Source of the DNA: Trebonia sp963811335
GTDB lineage: Bacteria; Actinomycetota; Actinomycetes; Streptosporangiales; Streptosporangiaceae
Assembly (NCBI GenBank): GCA_963811335.1
Contig: CAWERB010000021.1
Location: 152,078-216,077, forward strand
DNA length: 64,000 bases
Reading direction: 5' to 3'
Shown here: in pieces, positions 47,269 to 56,327 of the stretch
How positions within the stretch are numbered: position 1 is the stretch's first letter
How the letters are laid out: every line of letters starts with the position of its first letter
Translations under genes and position numbers: made by a program
Notes under the pieces: generated by a model
What the model was told of the DNA's origin: nothing
The model's database searches: none
The model's input: the letters and a program-made list of their open reading frames with translations, nothing else

Positions 47269-48369
47269 ATTACTGGTAAACATTTCGCAACGGGTAAACA
47301 AGTGACGCCTAGGCTACATTTCATAAAAAGGTGAGTTTTAGGCGTGTAGCTTGACAGGATATTGTTATGGGTTAAGGTGATAAGGGATTTCTGGGGCAGC
47401 TGGGGTATTAGCTGATGAAGGTGCTGCAGATGCTGGAAGAGCGGTAGAGGAGGCTGGTGCTGGGCATGGCTGCGGAGGCTGAGGGGAGGGGCGGGACGGG
47501 GCGGGTGGCGGCGCTGACGGGGGCGTCGTGGCAGACGGTGGCGAACGGGAAGGCGGAGCTGGCGGCGGAGGAGGAGCGGCCGGCCGGGCGGGTCCGGCGG
47601 CCGGGCGGGGGCCGCAAGGGGCTGGCGGAGTCCGATCCGGGGCTGGCGGTGGCGCTGGAAGCGCTGATCAGGGATGCGATGCGGGGGGACCAGGAGTCGC
47701 CGCTGAAGTGGACGACGCGCAGCGCGGAGCACCTGGCGGGCGAGCTGACGGCGGTGGGGCACCGTGCAGCGACTCCACGGTGTGGGGCATGCTGAGCCGC
47801 GCCGGGTACACGCAGCAGTCGAACTCTCGCGCCCAGGAAGGCTGACAGCACGAGGAGCGGGACGCGTAGTTCGGGCACGTCGCGGCTAGGGCGCGGGAGT
47901 ACTGGCGTAAGGGGACAGGTGATCAGCGTGGACGCGAAGAAGAAGGAGCAGGTAGGGAACTACGCGCAAGACGGCGGCGAGTGGGGCAAGGCAGGGCAGC
48001 GAGTTGCAGTAGGCTCGCACGACTTCGCGGACTGGGACGGGAGGCACGAGATCTAGTACGGGATCTACGACGAGAAGAACAACGCGGGGTTCGTCAACGT
48101 CGGCACGGACGCGAACACGGCGGCGCTCGCGGTGGAATAGGTACGCGGCTGGTGGCGGGCAGTCGGGAAGGACGCCTACGACGGCGCGTCCCGGCTGCTG
48201 GTCACCTGCGACTCCGGCGGCGCCAACGGGTACAAGAACAAGGCCTGGAAGGCAGGAATGGCCGCCCTGGCGCAGGAAAAAGGCTGGCGCCTTTTATTTA
48301 CAGCGGGCGAAAAGTTTACCGGCTGACAGGAATTTACCGGTAAACCCGCTGCTTAAGGGGCGCGTGGTG
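47269..48369 (+). mobile_element. Decayed ISAzo13-family insertion element
   Basis: The outer sequences (left TTACTGGTAAAC...ACGGGTAAAC at 47270-47300; right GGCGAAAAGTTTACC at 48306-48320, ATTTACCGGTAAACCC at about 48331-48346 and GGGGCGCGTGGTG at 48357-48369) form imperfect inverted repeats and match the small element at 20023-20151. Between them is a transposase reading frame with stops and a missing C-terminal third. The right end follows directly on the truncation. No target-site duplication can be fixed by eye. Confidence 0.7.
47415..48297 (+). pseudogene. ISAzo13-family transposase relic
   Basis: Homology can be followed in pieces: LTGASWQTVANGKAEL, RRPGGGRKGLAESDPGLAVA, EALIRDAMRGDQESPLKWTT, then VISVDAKKKEQVGNY (first catalytic Asp), YGIYDEKNNAGFVNVGTDAN and LLVTCDSGGANGYKNKAWK (second Asp). 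It is broken by an in-frame TAG at 47445 (in EER*RRLVLG), a frame change near 47770, a TGA at about 47841, a TAG at about 47864, a frame change near 47920, and TAGs near 48055 and 48138. Several of the TAGs sit where the context suggests CAG (Gln), so C-to-T changes explain them. The third catalytic residue is lost with the C-terminus. Confidence 0.8.
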
Positions 48370-48423
48370 CCGCAGCGCCCCGCGTCCTAGTCCCGTGCAC
48401 CCCCCGGGCGGCGGGGGGCTGGG

Positions 48424-48753
48424 CTAGAGGTCGCCGATCGGGATCAGTTCGAGGACCTCGATCGAGGCGCCGGGCATGGTCAGATGGGGGTGGCCCACCA
48501 GCAGGGTCTCCACCTCGTCGGCGGAGCCCGCGTTGAGTATGGAGTAGCCGGTCACCTCGTCGGTGCCCGCGGCGCCCGGGCCGACGTGGGTGGTGTGGGC
48601 GAGCGGCGCGCCGAGGTCGGCGATGGCGTAGCCGGTCTTCTCCGCCCACACCCGCCAGGCCTCCATGCCCGCCTGCTGCTGCTCGGGGGTGGCGCTTGCA
48701 AGCTGCTCGCGCGCCGACACAGGCGACCGATAAAGGATCATGAACTTGGACAA
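48424..48753 (-). CDS. YCII-related domain protein
   Basis: A 109-residue protein. I choose the TTG at 48753 because GGGGAGAG lies at the right distance and the product then begins MSKFMILYRSPVSAREQLAS, the usual start of actinobacterial YCII proteins. WRVWAEKTGYAIADLGAPLA, GYSILNAGSADEVETLLVGH and PGASIEVLELIPI complete the ferredoxin-like fold. YCII proteins are small dimeric proteins often next to ECF sigma factors; their chemistry is unproven. No sigma-factor gene is nearby. Confidence 0.82.
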   Translation of the reverse strand: MSKFMILYRSPVSAREQLASATPEQQQAGMEAWRVWAEKTGYAIADLGAPLAHTTHVGPGAAGTDEVTGYSILNAGSADEVETLLVGHPHLTMPGASIEVLELIPIGDL

Positions 48754-48880
48754 CGTGATCTCTCCCCGGATTGACGTGATGCCGTGATGCCGTGATAGCG
48801 CGATCGCGGTCGGTGAACCGCCGCGCAAGGCGACATTACACCGCCGGCCCGTCGCCGCAGCCGAGCCGCCTCCAGCCGCG

Positions 48881-49873
48881 TCATAACCCCCGGGCCGACA
48901 GCCAGGCGTCGAGCTGGGCCCGGTCCGGCGCGGTGGCGGGGCCGGGGCGGGTGACCGCGAAGGCGGCCGCGGCGTTCGCCCGGGCGGCGGCGCCGGCGGG
49001 GGAGCGGCCGTCGGCGAGGGCGGCGAGGAACGCGCCGCAGTGCGCGTCGCCCGCGCCGGTCGTGTCGACGGCGGTCACCTGCGGGGCGCGCACGTGGACG
49101 GCGGCTGGCTGACCCGAACTCGGCGACGTAGCAGCCGGCCGCGCCGGCCCGGACGATGACTCCTCCGGCGGCCCCCCTGGCGAGCAGGCGGCGGGCCGCC
49201 TCCGCTGGATCGCCGGGATCATGCGGAACGGTGGCGGTGAGCCCCGAGTTCGTGAAGAGTGCTTCCGCGAGCAGGGCGGCCTCCCGGTGGTTGCAGCTGA
49301 GCCAGTCGCAGCGGGACAGCACGGGGCCGAGCACCGCGGCGGGGATCTGCGCGACGAGGGGGCCCGGGTCCACGAACAGCAGCGCACCGGGCGGCAGCGA
49401 TGCCGCCCAGTCGCCGAGGACCGGGCCGGACTCCGGCGGGATCAGGCCGTAGCCGGACACGTAGACGGCGTTGCCCGGACCGGCGGGCACCGCGTCCCAG
49501 GCGCCAGGGCCGCGCACCGCTTCGGCGCCGAGTTGCGTGACGAACGAGCGCTCGGCGTCAGGTTCGACGAGCGCGACGTCGAAGCCGGTGTCACGATCGG
49601 GGTCGGCCGGGCGGAGCAGGCCGATGCCCTCGGCGGCCAGGGCGGCGCGGACCACGTCGCCCCACGGGCCGGTGCCGTGCCCGCCGGCGTACAGCACCGG
49701 CAGGCCCTGGCGGGCCGCGGCGGCCATCACGTTGAACCCGCCGCCGGCCAGGATCTCGGTGGACGTCGCTAGCACGTCGCCGCCGCGCGGCGGCAGCGCG
49801 GGGACGCGCATCACCACGTCGACGATCGCCTCGCCCGCGAAGACAAGTCGCCGCGGGCCGGGCGGGCGCGCAT
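48881..49873 (-). CDS. PfkB-family carbohydrate kinase, frameshifted
   Basis: A ribokinase-like kinase of about 325 residues with one indel near 49110 and probably a second near the start. The N-terminal part has RLVFAGEAIVDVVMRVPALP, ILAGGGFNVMAAAARQGLPV and GGHGTGPWGDVVRAALAAEG; SRCDWLSCNHREAALLAEAL lies in the middle; the C-terminal motif AVDTTGAGDAHCGAFLAALA carries the catalytic Asp. It phosphorylates a sugar or nucleoside using ATP. The frame upstream of RLVFAG has no start codon; an ATG at 49873, one frame off, gives a sensible N-terminus. It is 35 bases after the ADP-ribosylglycohydrolase gene in the same direction, so the two are an operon. Confidence 0.82.
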
Positions 49874-49907
49874 GCCCTCGTTCTGGGTCATCATCGGCCC
49901 CAGATCC

Positions 49908-50629
49908 TCATTCACGCTGCGCATTGCCGCAGGCCAGGAGCGAGTCGGCCAGGTCGGCCAGCCCGAGGCCCTGGGCGTCGATGACCGGCGCCGCGTGCGG
50001 CGGGAAGGCGGCGAGGCCGTGGCAGGCGCCGCCGACGGCGCCGGCCATCGCGGCGATCGTGTCGCAGTCGCCGCCGAGCGACGCGGCGAGCAGGCAGGCC
50101 TGCCACGGGTCGCCGGGCACCGCGCTGAGCACCGCGAACGCGGCGGGCACCGACTCCTGGGTGGCCAGGCTGGTGCCGACGAGCGTGTAGATCACCTCGG
50201 CGGCCTCCGCCGCCTCGGTTGCCGCCGCGACGCAGGCTCGCGCCGGCCCGCGGCCCCTGCCACGTAAGCGCCGCTCACGCCCGTGCTGACCGCGGCGGCC
50301 ACGGCGGCGGCGCCGGCCAGCGCCACCGACGTGTTGTGCGTGACGAGGCTCGCCTGGTGCACCGCGTCGACCAACGCACCCAGGTCGTCGGCCGCGACCG
50401 CGACGCCGACCGGGCCGGCCGCCCGGCCCGCGGCGACCGGGTGCCCGGGCGGTGCGGGCTCGAAGCCAGCCAGTAGCGGGCCCCAGCGCTCCGCGATCTC
50501 CTGCCTGGACAGCAGCTGCGTGGGCATGCCGAGCGCGTCGCCGATCGCCAGGCCGTACAGGGCGCCCCTGGCCCGGTCGCGTTGCTGCGTGGAAGACAAT
50601 GGAAGACATTCCCCATAAAGTTGGCCCAT
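49908..50629 (-). CDS. ADP-ribosylglycohydrolase family protein with internal deletion and frameshift
   Basis: The N-terminus (RDRARGALYGLAIGDALGMP) and C-terminus (VPAAFAVLSAVPGDPWQACL, AASLGGDCDTIAAMAGAVGG) are those of the ADP-ribosylglycohydrolase family, with the C-terminal metal-binding GGDxDT present. The usual first metal site (TDDT) and about 80 residues around it are missing: GHPVAAG runs straight into APVGVAV-like sequence (RAAGPVGVAVAADDLGALVD). The frame also changes near 50240. As read it should be inactive. Whether the deletion is real or an assembly fault is open. Divergent from the NCS1 permease; operon with the PfkB kinase. Confidence 0.82.
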
Positions 50630-50665
50630 TGTCAGCCAGCCTATGCCGCTAGGAAGGAGCACCGG

Positions 50666-52147
50666 GTGACCACCGCCGCGCAGCAGCGTCCGCTCAGCCT
50701 TGAGACCAACGGGATCAACGTCATCGGCGAGGACGAGCGGAAGGGGTCACCGCGGAGCCTGTTCTGGCCGTGGTTCGCGGCCAACATCTCGGTGCTCGGC
50801 CTCAGCTACGGTGCCTACGTGCTCGGCTTCGGCATCTCGTTCGGCCAGGCCGTCGCGGCCGGGCTGATCGGGATCGCGGTGAGCTTCCTGCTCGTCGGGT
50901 TCATCGCGGTGGCCGGCAAGCGCGGGTCCGCCCCGACGCTCGTGCTGTCGCGCGCCGCGTTCGGGCTGCAGGGCAACAAGCTGCCCGCCCTGGTGTCCTG
51001 GATACTGAACGTCGGCTGGGAGATCGTGCTCACCGTGCTGGCGACCCTCGCCACCGCCACGGTGTTCCACCAGCTCGGCTGGAGCGCGGGCGACGTTACC
51101 AAGGTGATCGCCTTCATCGTCATCACCGTCCTGATCGTCGGCAGCGCGGCCCTCGGCTTCGACACCATCATGCGGCTGCAGGCCGTCATCACCGTGGTGA
51201 CCGGGATCTTGACCGTCATCTACTTCATCCTCGTCGCGGACAAGATCCACTGGTCCACGGTCTCCGGCCTGCACTCGGGTTCCGCGCAGGCGTTCCTCGG
51301 CGCGACGGTCCTGGTGATGACCGGGTTCGGCCTCGGCTGGGTGAACACCGGCGCCGACTACTCGCGCTACCTGCCACGCCGGACGCCGGGCGCCGCCGTG
51401 GTGTGGTGGACGACGTTCGGCGCGTCGGTCGCGCCCGTCTTCCTGCTGGGGTTCGGGCTGCTGCTCGTCGGGTCGTCGCCGTCGCTGGCGAAAGGCATCA
51501 ACTCCGACCCGATCGGCGCGCTCGCCGCCGTCTTGCCGACCTGGTACCTGGTGCCGTTCGTCATCGTCGCGGTGCTCGGCCTGGTCGGCGGGGCCGTGCT
51601 CGACATCTACTCCTCGGGGCTGACCCTGCTCGCCGCCGGGCTGCGGGTGCCGCGCTGGTCGGCGGCGGTGCTCGACGGCCTGCTGATGATCGTCGGCACG
51701 ATCTACGTGGTGTTCTTCTCAAGCAACTTCATCGGGCCGTTCGAGGGGTTCCTGATCACGCTCGGCGTGCCGATCGCGGCCTGGTGCGGCGTGATGCTCG
51801 CCGACATCGCGCTGCGCCGCACCGCCTACGCCGACGCGGACCTATTTACGCCCTCCGGCCGGTACGGGGTCATCCGCTGGATGCCCGTCACCCTGATGGT
51901 GCTCGGCAGCGTCGTCGGCTTCGGGCTCGTCGTCAACACCTACGCGGGCTGGCTGTCCTGGCAGGGATTCCTGCTCGGCCCGTTCGGGCTCGGCGGCAAG
52001 ACCGGCACCTGGGAGTACGCCAACCTCGGGGTGATCGTCGCGCTGGTGATCGGGTTCGCCGGCTGGCTGGCCCTCGGCCGCGCCGCGGTGCGGCGGCAGG
52101 AGGCGGCGCCGGTCACCGAGCCAGAGCCGTCCGGCGTCGGCGGCTAA
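50666..52147 (+). CDS. NCS1-family nucleobase/cytosine-purine permease
   Basis: Intact, 493 residues with about 12 membrane segments. SLFWPWFAANISVLGLSYGA (first helix), GKRGSAPTLVLSRAAFGLQG (the family signature loop), MTGFGLGWVNTGADYSRYLP and YSSGLTLLAAGLRVPRWSA are characteristic of CodB-type nucleobase:cation symporters. The start is a GTG at 50666 after GGAAGGAG. With the divergent kinase and ADPRH genes it suggests uptake and processing of a nucleobase or nucleoside; the substrate itself cannot be read. Confidence 0.9.
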   Translation: MTTAAQQRPLSLETNGINVIGEDERKGSPRSLFWPWFAANISVLGLSYGAYVLGFGISFGQAVAAGLIGIAVSFLLVGFIAVAGKRGSAPTLVLSRAAFGLQGNKLPALVSWILNVGWEIVLTVLATLATATVFHQLGWSAGDVTKVIAFIVITVLIVGSAALGFDTIMRLQAVITVVTGILTVIYFILVADKIHWSTVSGLHSGSAQAFLGATVLVMTGFGLGWVNTGADYSRYLPRRTPGAAVVWWTTFGASVAPVFLLGFGLLLVGSSPSLAKGINSDPIGALAAVLPTWYLVPFVIVAVLGLVGGAVLDIYSSGLTLLAAGLRVPRWSAAVLDGLLMIVGTIYVVFFSSNFIGPFEGFLITLGVPIAAWCGVMLADIALRRTAYADADLFTPSGRYGVIRWMPVTLMVLGSVVGFGLVVNTYAGWLSWQGFLLGPFGLGGKTGTWEYANLGVIVALVIGFAGWLALGRAAVRRQEAAPVTEPEPSGVGG

Positions 52148-52191
52148 CGGCACCGAGCGGCTAACGGCACCGAGCGGCTAACGGCACCCGA
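52141..52191 (+). repeat. 17-base tandem repeat spanning the permease stop
   Basis: GGCTAACGGCACCGAGC occurs at 52141-52157 and 52158-52174, with a third copy (differing at the end) at 52175-52191. The TAA in the first copy is the permease stop and each copy repeats it, giving three stops in a row. The last copy also supplies the end of the relic on the other strand. Confidence 0.88.
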
Positions 52192-52262
52192 GGTGCGCCG
52201 CGGCGACCTTCTTGGGCACCACCATGCGCCGCCACCTCCCGCACGTCCGCAGCGGTGATCAT
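52177..52262 (-). pseudogene. MmcQ/YjbR gene remnant, middle deleted
   Basis: On the minus strand an ATG at 52262 starts MITAADVREVA, the usual first residues of a MmcQ/YjbR protein, and after a jump of frame the family's last residues follow: WRRMVVPKKVAAAHLG with a TAG at 52177-52179. About 80 codons that should lie between are gone. Only the two ends survive within 86 bases, so this is a deletion scar. The parallel with the shortened ADP-ribosylglycohydrolase 2 kb away is notable. Confidence 0.7.
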
Positions 52263-52303
52263 GCCCGACGCTAACACGCGGTCGGCGCAGGTAGCCTCCT
52301 TGA

Positions 52304-53491
52304 ATGGCTGACGTTGCGAACCTGGCGTCGCAGGGCTCACTCACCGCGACACTCGACGCGCTCGCGGCCGAGGTGCTGCGGACCGACGCGCTCGCCGCGG
52401 TGCAGATCGTGACCCTGGACGCCGCGGGGAGCCAGCTGCGCATCATGGGCTCGGCGGGCTTCGGGCACTGGCCGGACTTCTTCGACCGGCTGATGGAGTG
52501 CCGGCGGCGCGGCGGCGCACTGCGCATGCTCGACGCCTTCCGGCTGGGGGAGCCTGTGCTCGTCGCCAACCGGTGGTCGATCATCAGAGACGACCCCGCC
52601 TGGGCGCCGCTGCACGACTACCTGGGGGAGCGGGACTGGGACTCCTTCGCGAGCATCCCGCTGATCGCGCGCGGCAAGGCACTCGGCGTGCTCAACGCGT
52701 TCTTCGCGCCCAATCAAGCGATGACGCCGCAGCGGATCGAGTTCCTGGTCACGATGGCCAACCAGGCGGCGATCGACGTGGACTACGCGACGCTGCTGCG
52801 TGACGTGCGGGACGTCACGCGCCGTGAGGAACGGCAGCGGCTCGCCCGCGACCTGCACGACTCCATCGTGCAGCAGGTGTTCTCCATCGGCATGCAGGCC
52901 AAGACGCTTGAGGTACTCGCGCAGCGCGGCGACGTGGTGCCCGCGGAGACGGTGCAGCGGATCGCGGGCGAGGTCGGCGAGGTGTCCCGCGCCGTGCTCG
53001 CCGACCTGCGGGCGATGGTCCATGAACTGCAGCCGTCCTCGCCGGCCGTCCTCGGCGGCCTAGAGGGAGCGGTCCGCGCACTCGCGATGAGCACCGCGAA
53101 CCGGACCGGGCTCAGGGTGCGGGTCGAGGCCAGCGCGGGCCTCGGGCGGGTCGGGGAGGAACTCGCCGAGGACGTCTACCGGATCATCGCCGAGGCGGTA
53201 CACAACGTGGTCAGGCACGCCGACGCGGGCCAGGTGATCATCCGGCTCGAGCTGATCTCCCAGCACCTGAAGGCGACCGTCACCGACGACGGCCAGGGCA
53301 TGCCCGCGGCCGCGGCGCCCGGCGGGCCGGGTGGCGCGGCGGGCGGCTACGGGCTGACGACGATGCGCGAGCGCGCCGAGCGGTGGGGCGGCACGGTGCA
53401 GGTCGGGCGGGGTAACGGGGGCGGCACCCGGGTGCGGGTCACCGTGCCGCTGTCCGGGACGAGCCTCCTGGTGCCGGGGAGCACGCGGTGA
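52304..53491 (+). CDS. GAF-domain sensor histidine kinase, NarL-partner type
   Basis: Intact, 395 residues, cytoplasmic. Residues 1-160 form a GAF domain (GDWDSF-type ASIPLIARGKALGVLNAFF). HisKA_3 follows with the phospho-accepting H185 in RLARDLHDSIVQQVFSIGMQ, then the ATPase: ELAEDVYRIIAEAVHNVVRH (N box), ATVTDDGQGMP (G1) and GYGLTTMRERAERWGGTVQV (G2). The final GTRVRVTVPL strand is typical. No membrane segment is seen, so it senses an internal signal, perhaps redox or a ligand in GAF. Its stop overlaps the response regulator start (GTGA). Confidence 0.93.
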   Translation: MADVANLASQGSLTATLDALAAEVLRTDALAAVQIVTLDAAGSQLRIMGSAGFGHWPDFFDRLMECRRRGGALRMLDAFRLGEPVLVANRWSIIRDDPAWAPLHDYLGERDWDSFASIPLIARGKALGVLNAFFAPNQAMTPQRIEFLVTMANQAAIDVDYATLLRDVRDVTRREERQRLARDLHDSIVQQVFSIGMQAKTLEVLAQRGDVVPAETVQRIAGEVGEVSRAVLADLRAMVHELQPSSPAVLGGLEGAVRALAMSTANRTGLRVRVEASAGLGRVGEELAEDVYRIIAEAVHNVVRHADAGQVIIRLELISQHLKATVTDDGQGMPAAAAPGGPGGAAGGYGLTTMRERAERWGGTVQVGRGNGGGTRVRVTVPLSGTSLLVPGSTR

Positions 53492-54162
53492 GCGGCCAGC
53501 CGCCCGCGCCGGTCCGGGTGATGATCGTCGACGACCACGCCGTGGTGCGCCGTGGCGTGCGCGCCTACCTGGAGGCGCTTGACGACATGGCGGTCGCGGC
53601 CGAGGCGGCCGATGGCCAGGACGCGGTTGACCAGCTCGGCCGGATGGCGGCCTACGGCGGCCTGCCCGACGTGGTGCTGCTCGACCTGGTGATGCCGCGG
53701 ATGGACGGCGTGCAGGCCGCCGCGCTGATCACCAGCAGGTACCCGGCGGTGCGCGTGGTCATCTTGACCAGCTTCGGCGAGATGGAGCGGGTGCACGCGG
53801 CGCTGGCCGGCGGTGCGGTCGGCTACCTGCTCAAGGACGCGGGCCCCGTCGAGGTGGCCAGCGCGATCCGCGCGGCCGCCCGCGACGGCACCTACCTCGA
53901 CCCGGCTATCGCCCGCCGGCTCACCCGGGCGATCAGCGCGCCGCGCAGCGGTCTGGCCGCATTGACGGAACGGGAGCGTGCGGTGCTTGTCCGGGTCGCG
54001 CGCGGCCGGTCCAACCGGGAGATCGCCGATGAGCTGGTGATCAGCGAGCGGACCGCCCGCACGCACGTCAGCCACGTGCTGCGCAAGCTGCAGCTGACCT
54101 CCCGCACCCAGGCGGCGCTCGTCGCGGTGCGCGAGGGCCTGGTCCCGCCCGGCGGGGCCTAA
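53488..54162 (+). CDS. NarL/FixJ-family response regulator
   Basis: Intact, 224 residues. The receiver domain has the acidic pair in VMIVDDHAVVRRGVRAYL, the phosphorylated D66 in DVVLLDLVMPRMDG, T in VVILTSFGE and K in GYLLKDAGP. The LuxR output domain is LTERERAVLVRVARGRSNRE and LVISERTARTHVSHVLRKLQ. Cognate partner of the overlapping kinase. GTG start, four-base overlap. Confidence 0.95.
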   Translation: MSGQPPAPVRVMIVDDHAVVRRGVRAYLEALDDMAVAAEAADGQDAVDQLGRMAAYGGLPDVVLLDLVMPRMDGVQAAALITSRYPAVRVVILTSFGEMERVHAALAGGAVGYLLKDAGPVEVASAIRAAARDGTYLDPAIARRLTRAISAPRSGLAALTERERAVLVRVARGRSNREIADELVISERTARTHVSHVLRKLQLTSRTQAALVAVREGLVPPGGA

Positions 54163-54222
54163 CGAGGTTCGCCGGCACGCCGAGGGCCGCCGACCAGAAC
54201 GCGGCGGCTTCGGGCCGTGGGC

Positions 54223-55627
54223 CTAGCGGGCGCGGTAGGAGTCCCTGACCTCCCGCACGTACGGCGCGGGCGCCACCGTCGCCCTGATGCCGACCTGCCG
54301 GTGCCGCTCCACCGCCGGCTTCGCCGAGTTCGGCCGCTCGCCCCACAGCACGGTGACCTCGGTGCCCGGCTCGGCCGCGGCGGCGTCGACCGTGGCGAGG
54401 GAGACGAACGCGTGCTCGTTGGCCAGGTAGCCCAGGTCGAGCGACATGCCGACCGCGGCACCGTTCCGCAGCACCTTGTCGACCTGGAAGAACGCGTACC
54501 TGGCCTTGGGCATCTCGATGTACTTGGCCGGGGTTCCCGGCTCGCACAGCGAGCGGACGGCGAGCGCGAGGTCGTCGGGGTTCCACACCAGCGTCACCTT
54601 GACGCGGTGTGCCCGCGCACCCTGCTTACCCGAGTCCTGCTTCCCAGGGTCTTGCTCCCCGGCCGCGACGCGTTCCAGCGCCTCGCGGCCGAGGAAGTCA
54701 TGATCGAACTTGACGGTCCGGCCGTAGCCGATGTCGTACGGCGTCACGTAGTAGTCGGTGATGTCGGCGGAGTCCATGCTGCCGCCCAGTGAGCCGAGCG
54801 CGGCCGCGTCCAGCCACTCCCGGTACCTCCGCAGCTCCGGGCCGAAGATCGCGGGCACCGCCGTCGGGATCCAGCCCGATTCCAGGTTGGACGTGGAGTA
54901 GGCCTTGGCGCCCGCGCGCTTGAGCCCGAACTCCTCGCCGGCGGCCAGGATCGCGCCGAGCACCGCCTCGCCCTGCGCCCACGGGCCGAACAACTCGAAG
55001 CCGGGCTGCCCGGCCATGCCGTGCCGCAGCGCCCGCACCCGGTGCCCGGTGAAAAGTGAACTCGGTCATGTGGAAGAACTTCACGTCGGGCAGCGGCCCG
55101 CCGGTCAGCTTCGCCAGGATCGACGCCGCGTTCGGTCCCTGCAGCTCGTAGCGGTACAGCCGGGGCGGCGTGCCCGCCGGGCGGTCGACCGAGTTGTCGT
55201 CCCGCTCCACGGTGACCTGGTAGTCCCCGGCCTCCGCGTTGAACTGCAGCCAGTTGAGCACCGTCGGGTGGCCCACCACATCGAACAGGCCGTCCTCGAG
55301 GTGGAAACAGATGGCGTCGCCGATGAAGAAGCCGCCGGAGTTGACCGCGACGTACTGCTTGGCCTTGCCCGGCGTGAAGTTCGCGAACGTGTTGACGCCG
55401 AAGTCGCTCAGCAGCCGCAGCGCGTCCGGGCCGCTGATGAACAGGTCGGTCATGTGGTGCGACTGGTCGAACAGCGCGCACGAGGTCCGCCAGGCGAGCT
55501 GCTCCGTCCGCCAGTTGGTGAACTCGGGTGCGACCGGGAAGGCGTGCGGCCGGACGGTGGACTGGCGCAGCATCTCCACCGGCGATCCGGCGCGCTTGAT
55601 GGCGGCCTCAAGGCTCATCGGTCCCAT
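54223..55627 (-). CDS. Tetrahydrofolate-dependent O-demethylase-like (LigM/GcvT family), one frameshift
   Basis: About 467 residues after removing one base near 55052. The GcvT-type fold is evident: NWRTEQLAWRTSCALFDQSH, MTDLFISGPDALRLLSDFGV, YRYELQGPNAASILAKL, then QPGFELFGPWAQGEAVLGAI and ESGWIPTAVPAIFGPELRRY, TPYDIGYGRTVKFDHDFLGR. The match is closer to vanillate/syringate O-demethylases (LigM, DesA), which move an aryl methyl group to tetrahydrofolate, than to glycine-cleavage T protein. Near residue 320 there is a short GEQDPGKQDSGKQG insertion made of repeats. Whether the substrate is a lignin-derived aromatic is inference from family and from paaK at the far end of the window. Confidence 0.82.
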
Positions 55628-55720
55628 GTGGGGTAGTACACCGGGAAGGAGCGCCCGGCCGCATGCGGCAAGCGGTCAGTCTTGACCGCGACAAATGTCT
55701 CGGTCACCCGGTCGGGGTGG

Positions 55721-56175
55721 TTAAGCGGCGCGGTTCCCGCCGGTCTCCAGCCGCCGCTTGAGTGCCTGGCAACTGCGCGGCACTTCCTTGCGGGCCTGCC
55801 TGATGACCAGCGGCAGCAGGATCAGCCGGCCCCGTGCCCGCGGAAGTCGAGCCGGATCGTGACGTGCGATCCCGCGCCCCCGTTGACTGAGTCCACGGTG
55901 AGGCTCACGTCGGCGCGCACCGGCCCGTCGATGCCGTGCACCGCCCAGGCAAGCGGCGGGTTGACCTGCGTGACCTCGGAAACCGACGTCCGCACCGTGC
56001 CGCCGACGCGGCGGGTCATCACGCACCTGGACCCCACCATGGTGGGCCCGTCTCCCTCGATGTGCCCGCTCACCACGCCGGACTGCCACTCACCGAACCG
56101 CGAGGGATCGGTCGCGTAAGCGAACACCTCCCCAGGCGGCCGGGAGACGCTTACCTCAGCCACAATGGGCGCCAC
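55721..56175 (-). CDS. SRPBCC-family protein, one frameshift
   Basis: About 150 residues with one indel near 55825. The GTG start at 56175 follows GGAGGAGG. IVAEVSVSRPPGEVFAYATD, PSRFGEWQSGVVSGHIEGD and SHVTIRLDFRGHG are the START-like fold used by polyketide cyclases and lipid carriers. After the frame change it ends IRQARKEVPRSCQALKRRLE, the usual amphipathic C-terminal helix. Ligand unknown. Confidence 0.8.
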
Positions 56176-56327
56176 GGGCTCCTCCTCCCGAACGTTACGC
56201 TCTGCTTATCGTTGTCCCACGGTGTCACTGACCGCAACCCGGCGCGCGGCGAATGCGGGCCGCCGTTCATCTCGCGGGCCCTGACGGCCGACTGGTGCGC
56301 CCGGTGACTGGCGGGCATACTGGCGCA

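Noticed and set aside
47415..48297. TAG read as glutamine (recoding)
   Set aside because: TAG ends many intact genes in the window, and the relic also has frame changes and a missing end; decay is simpler.
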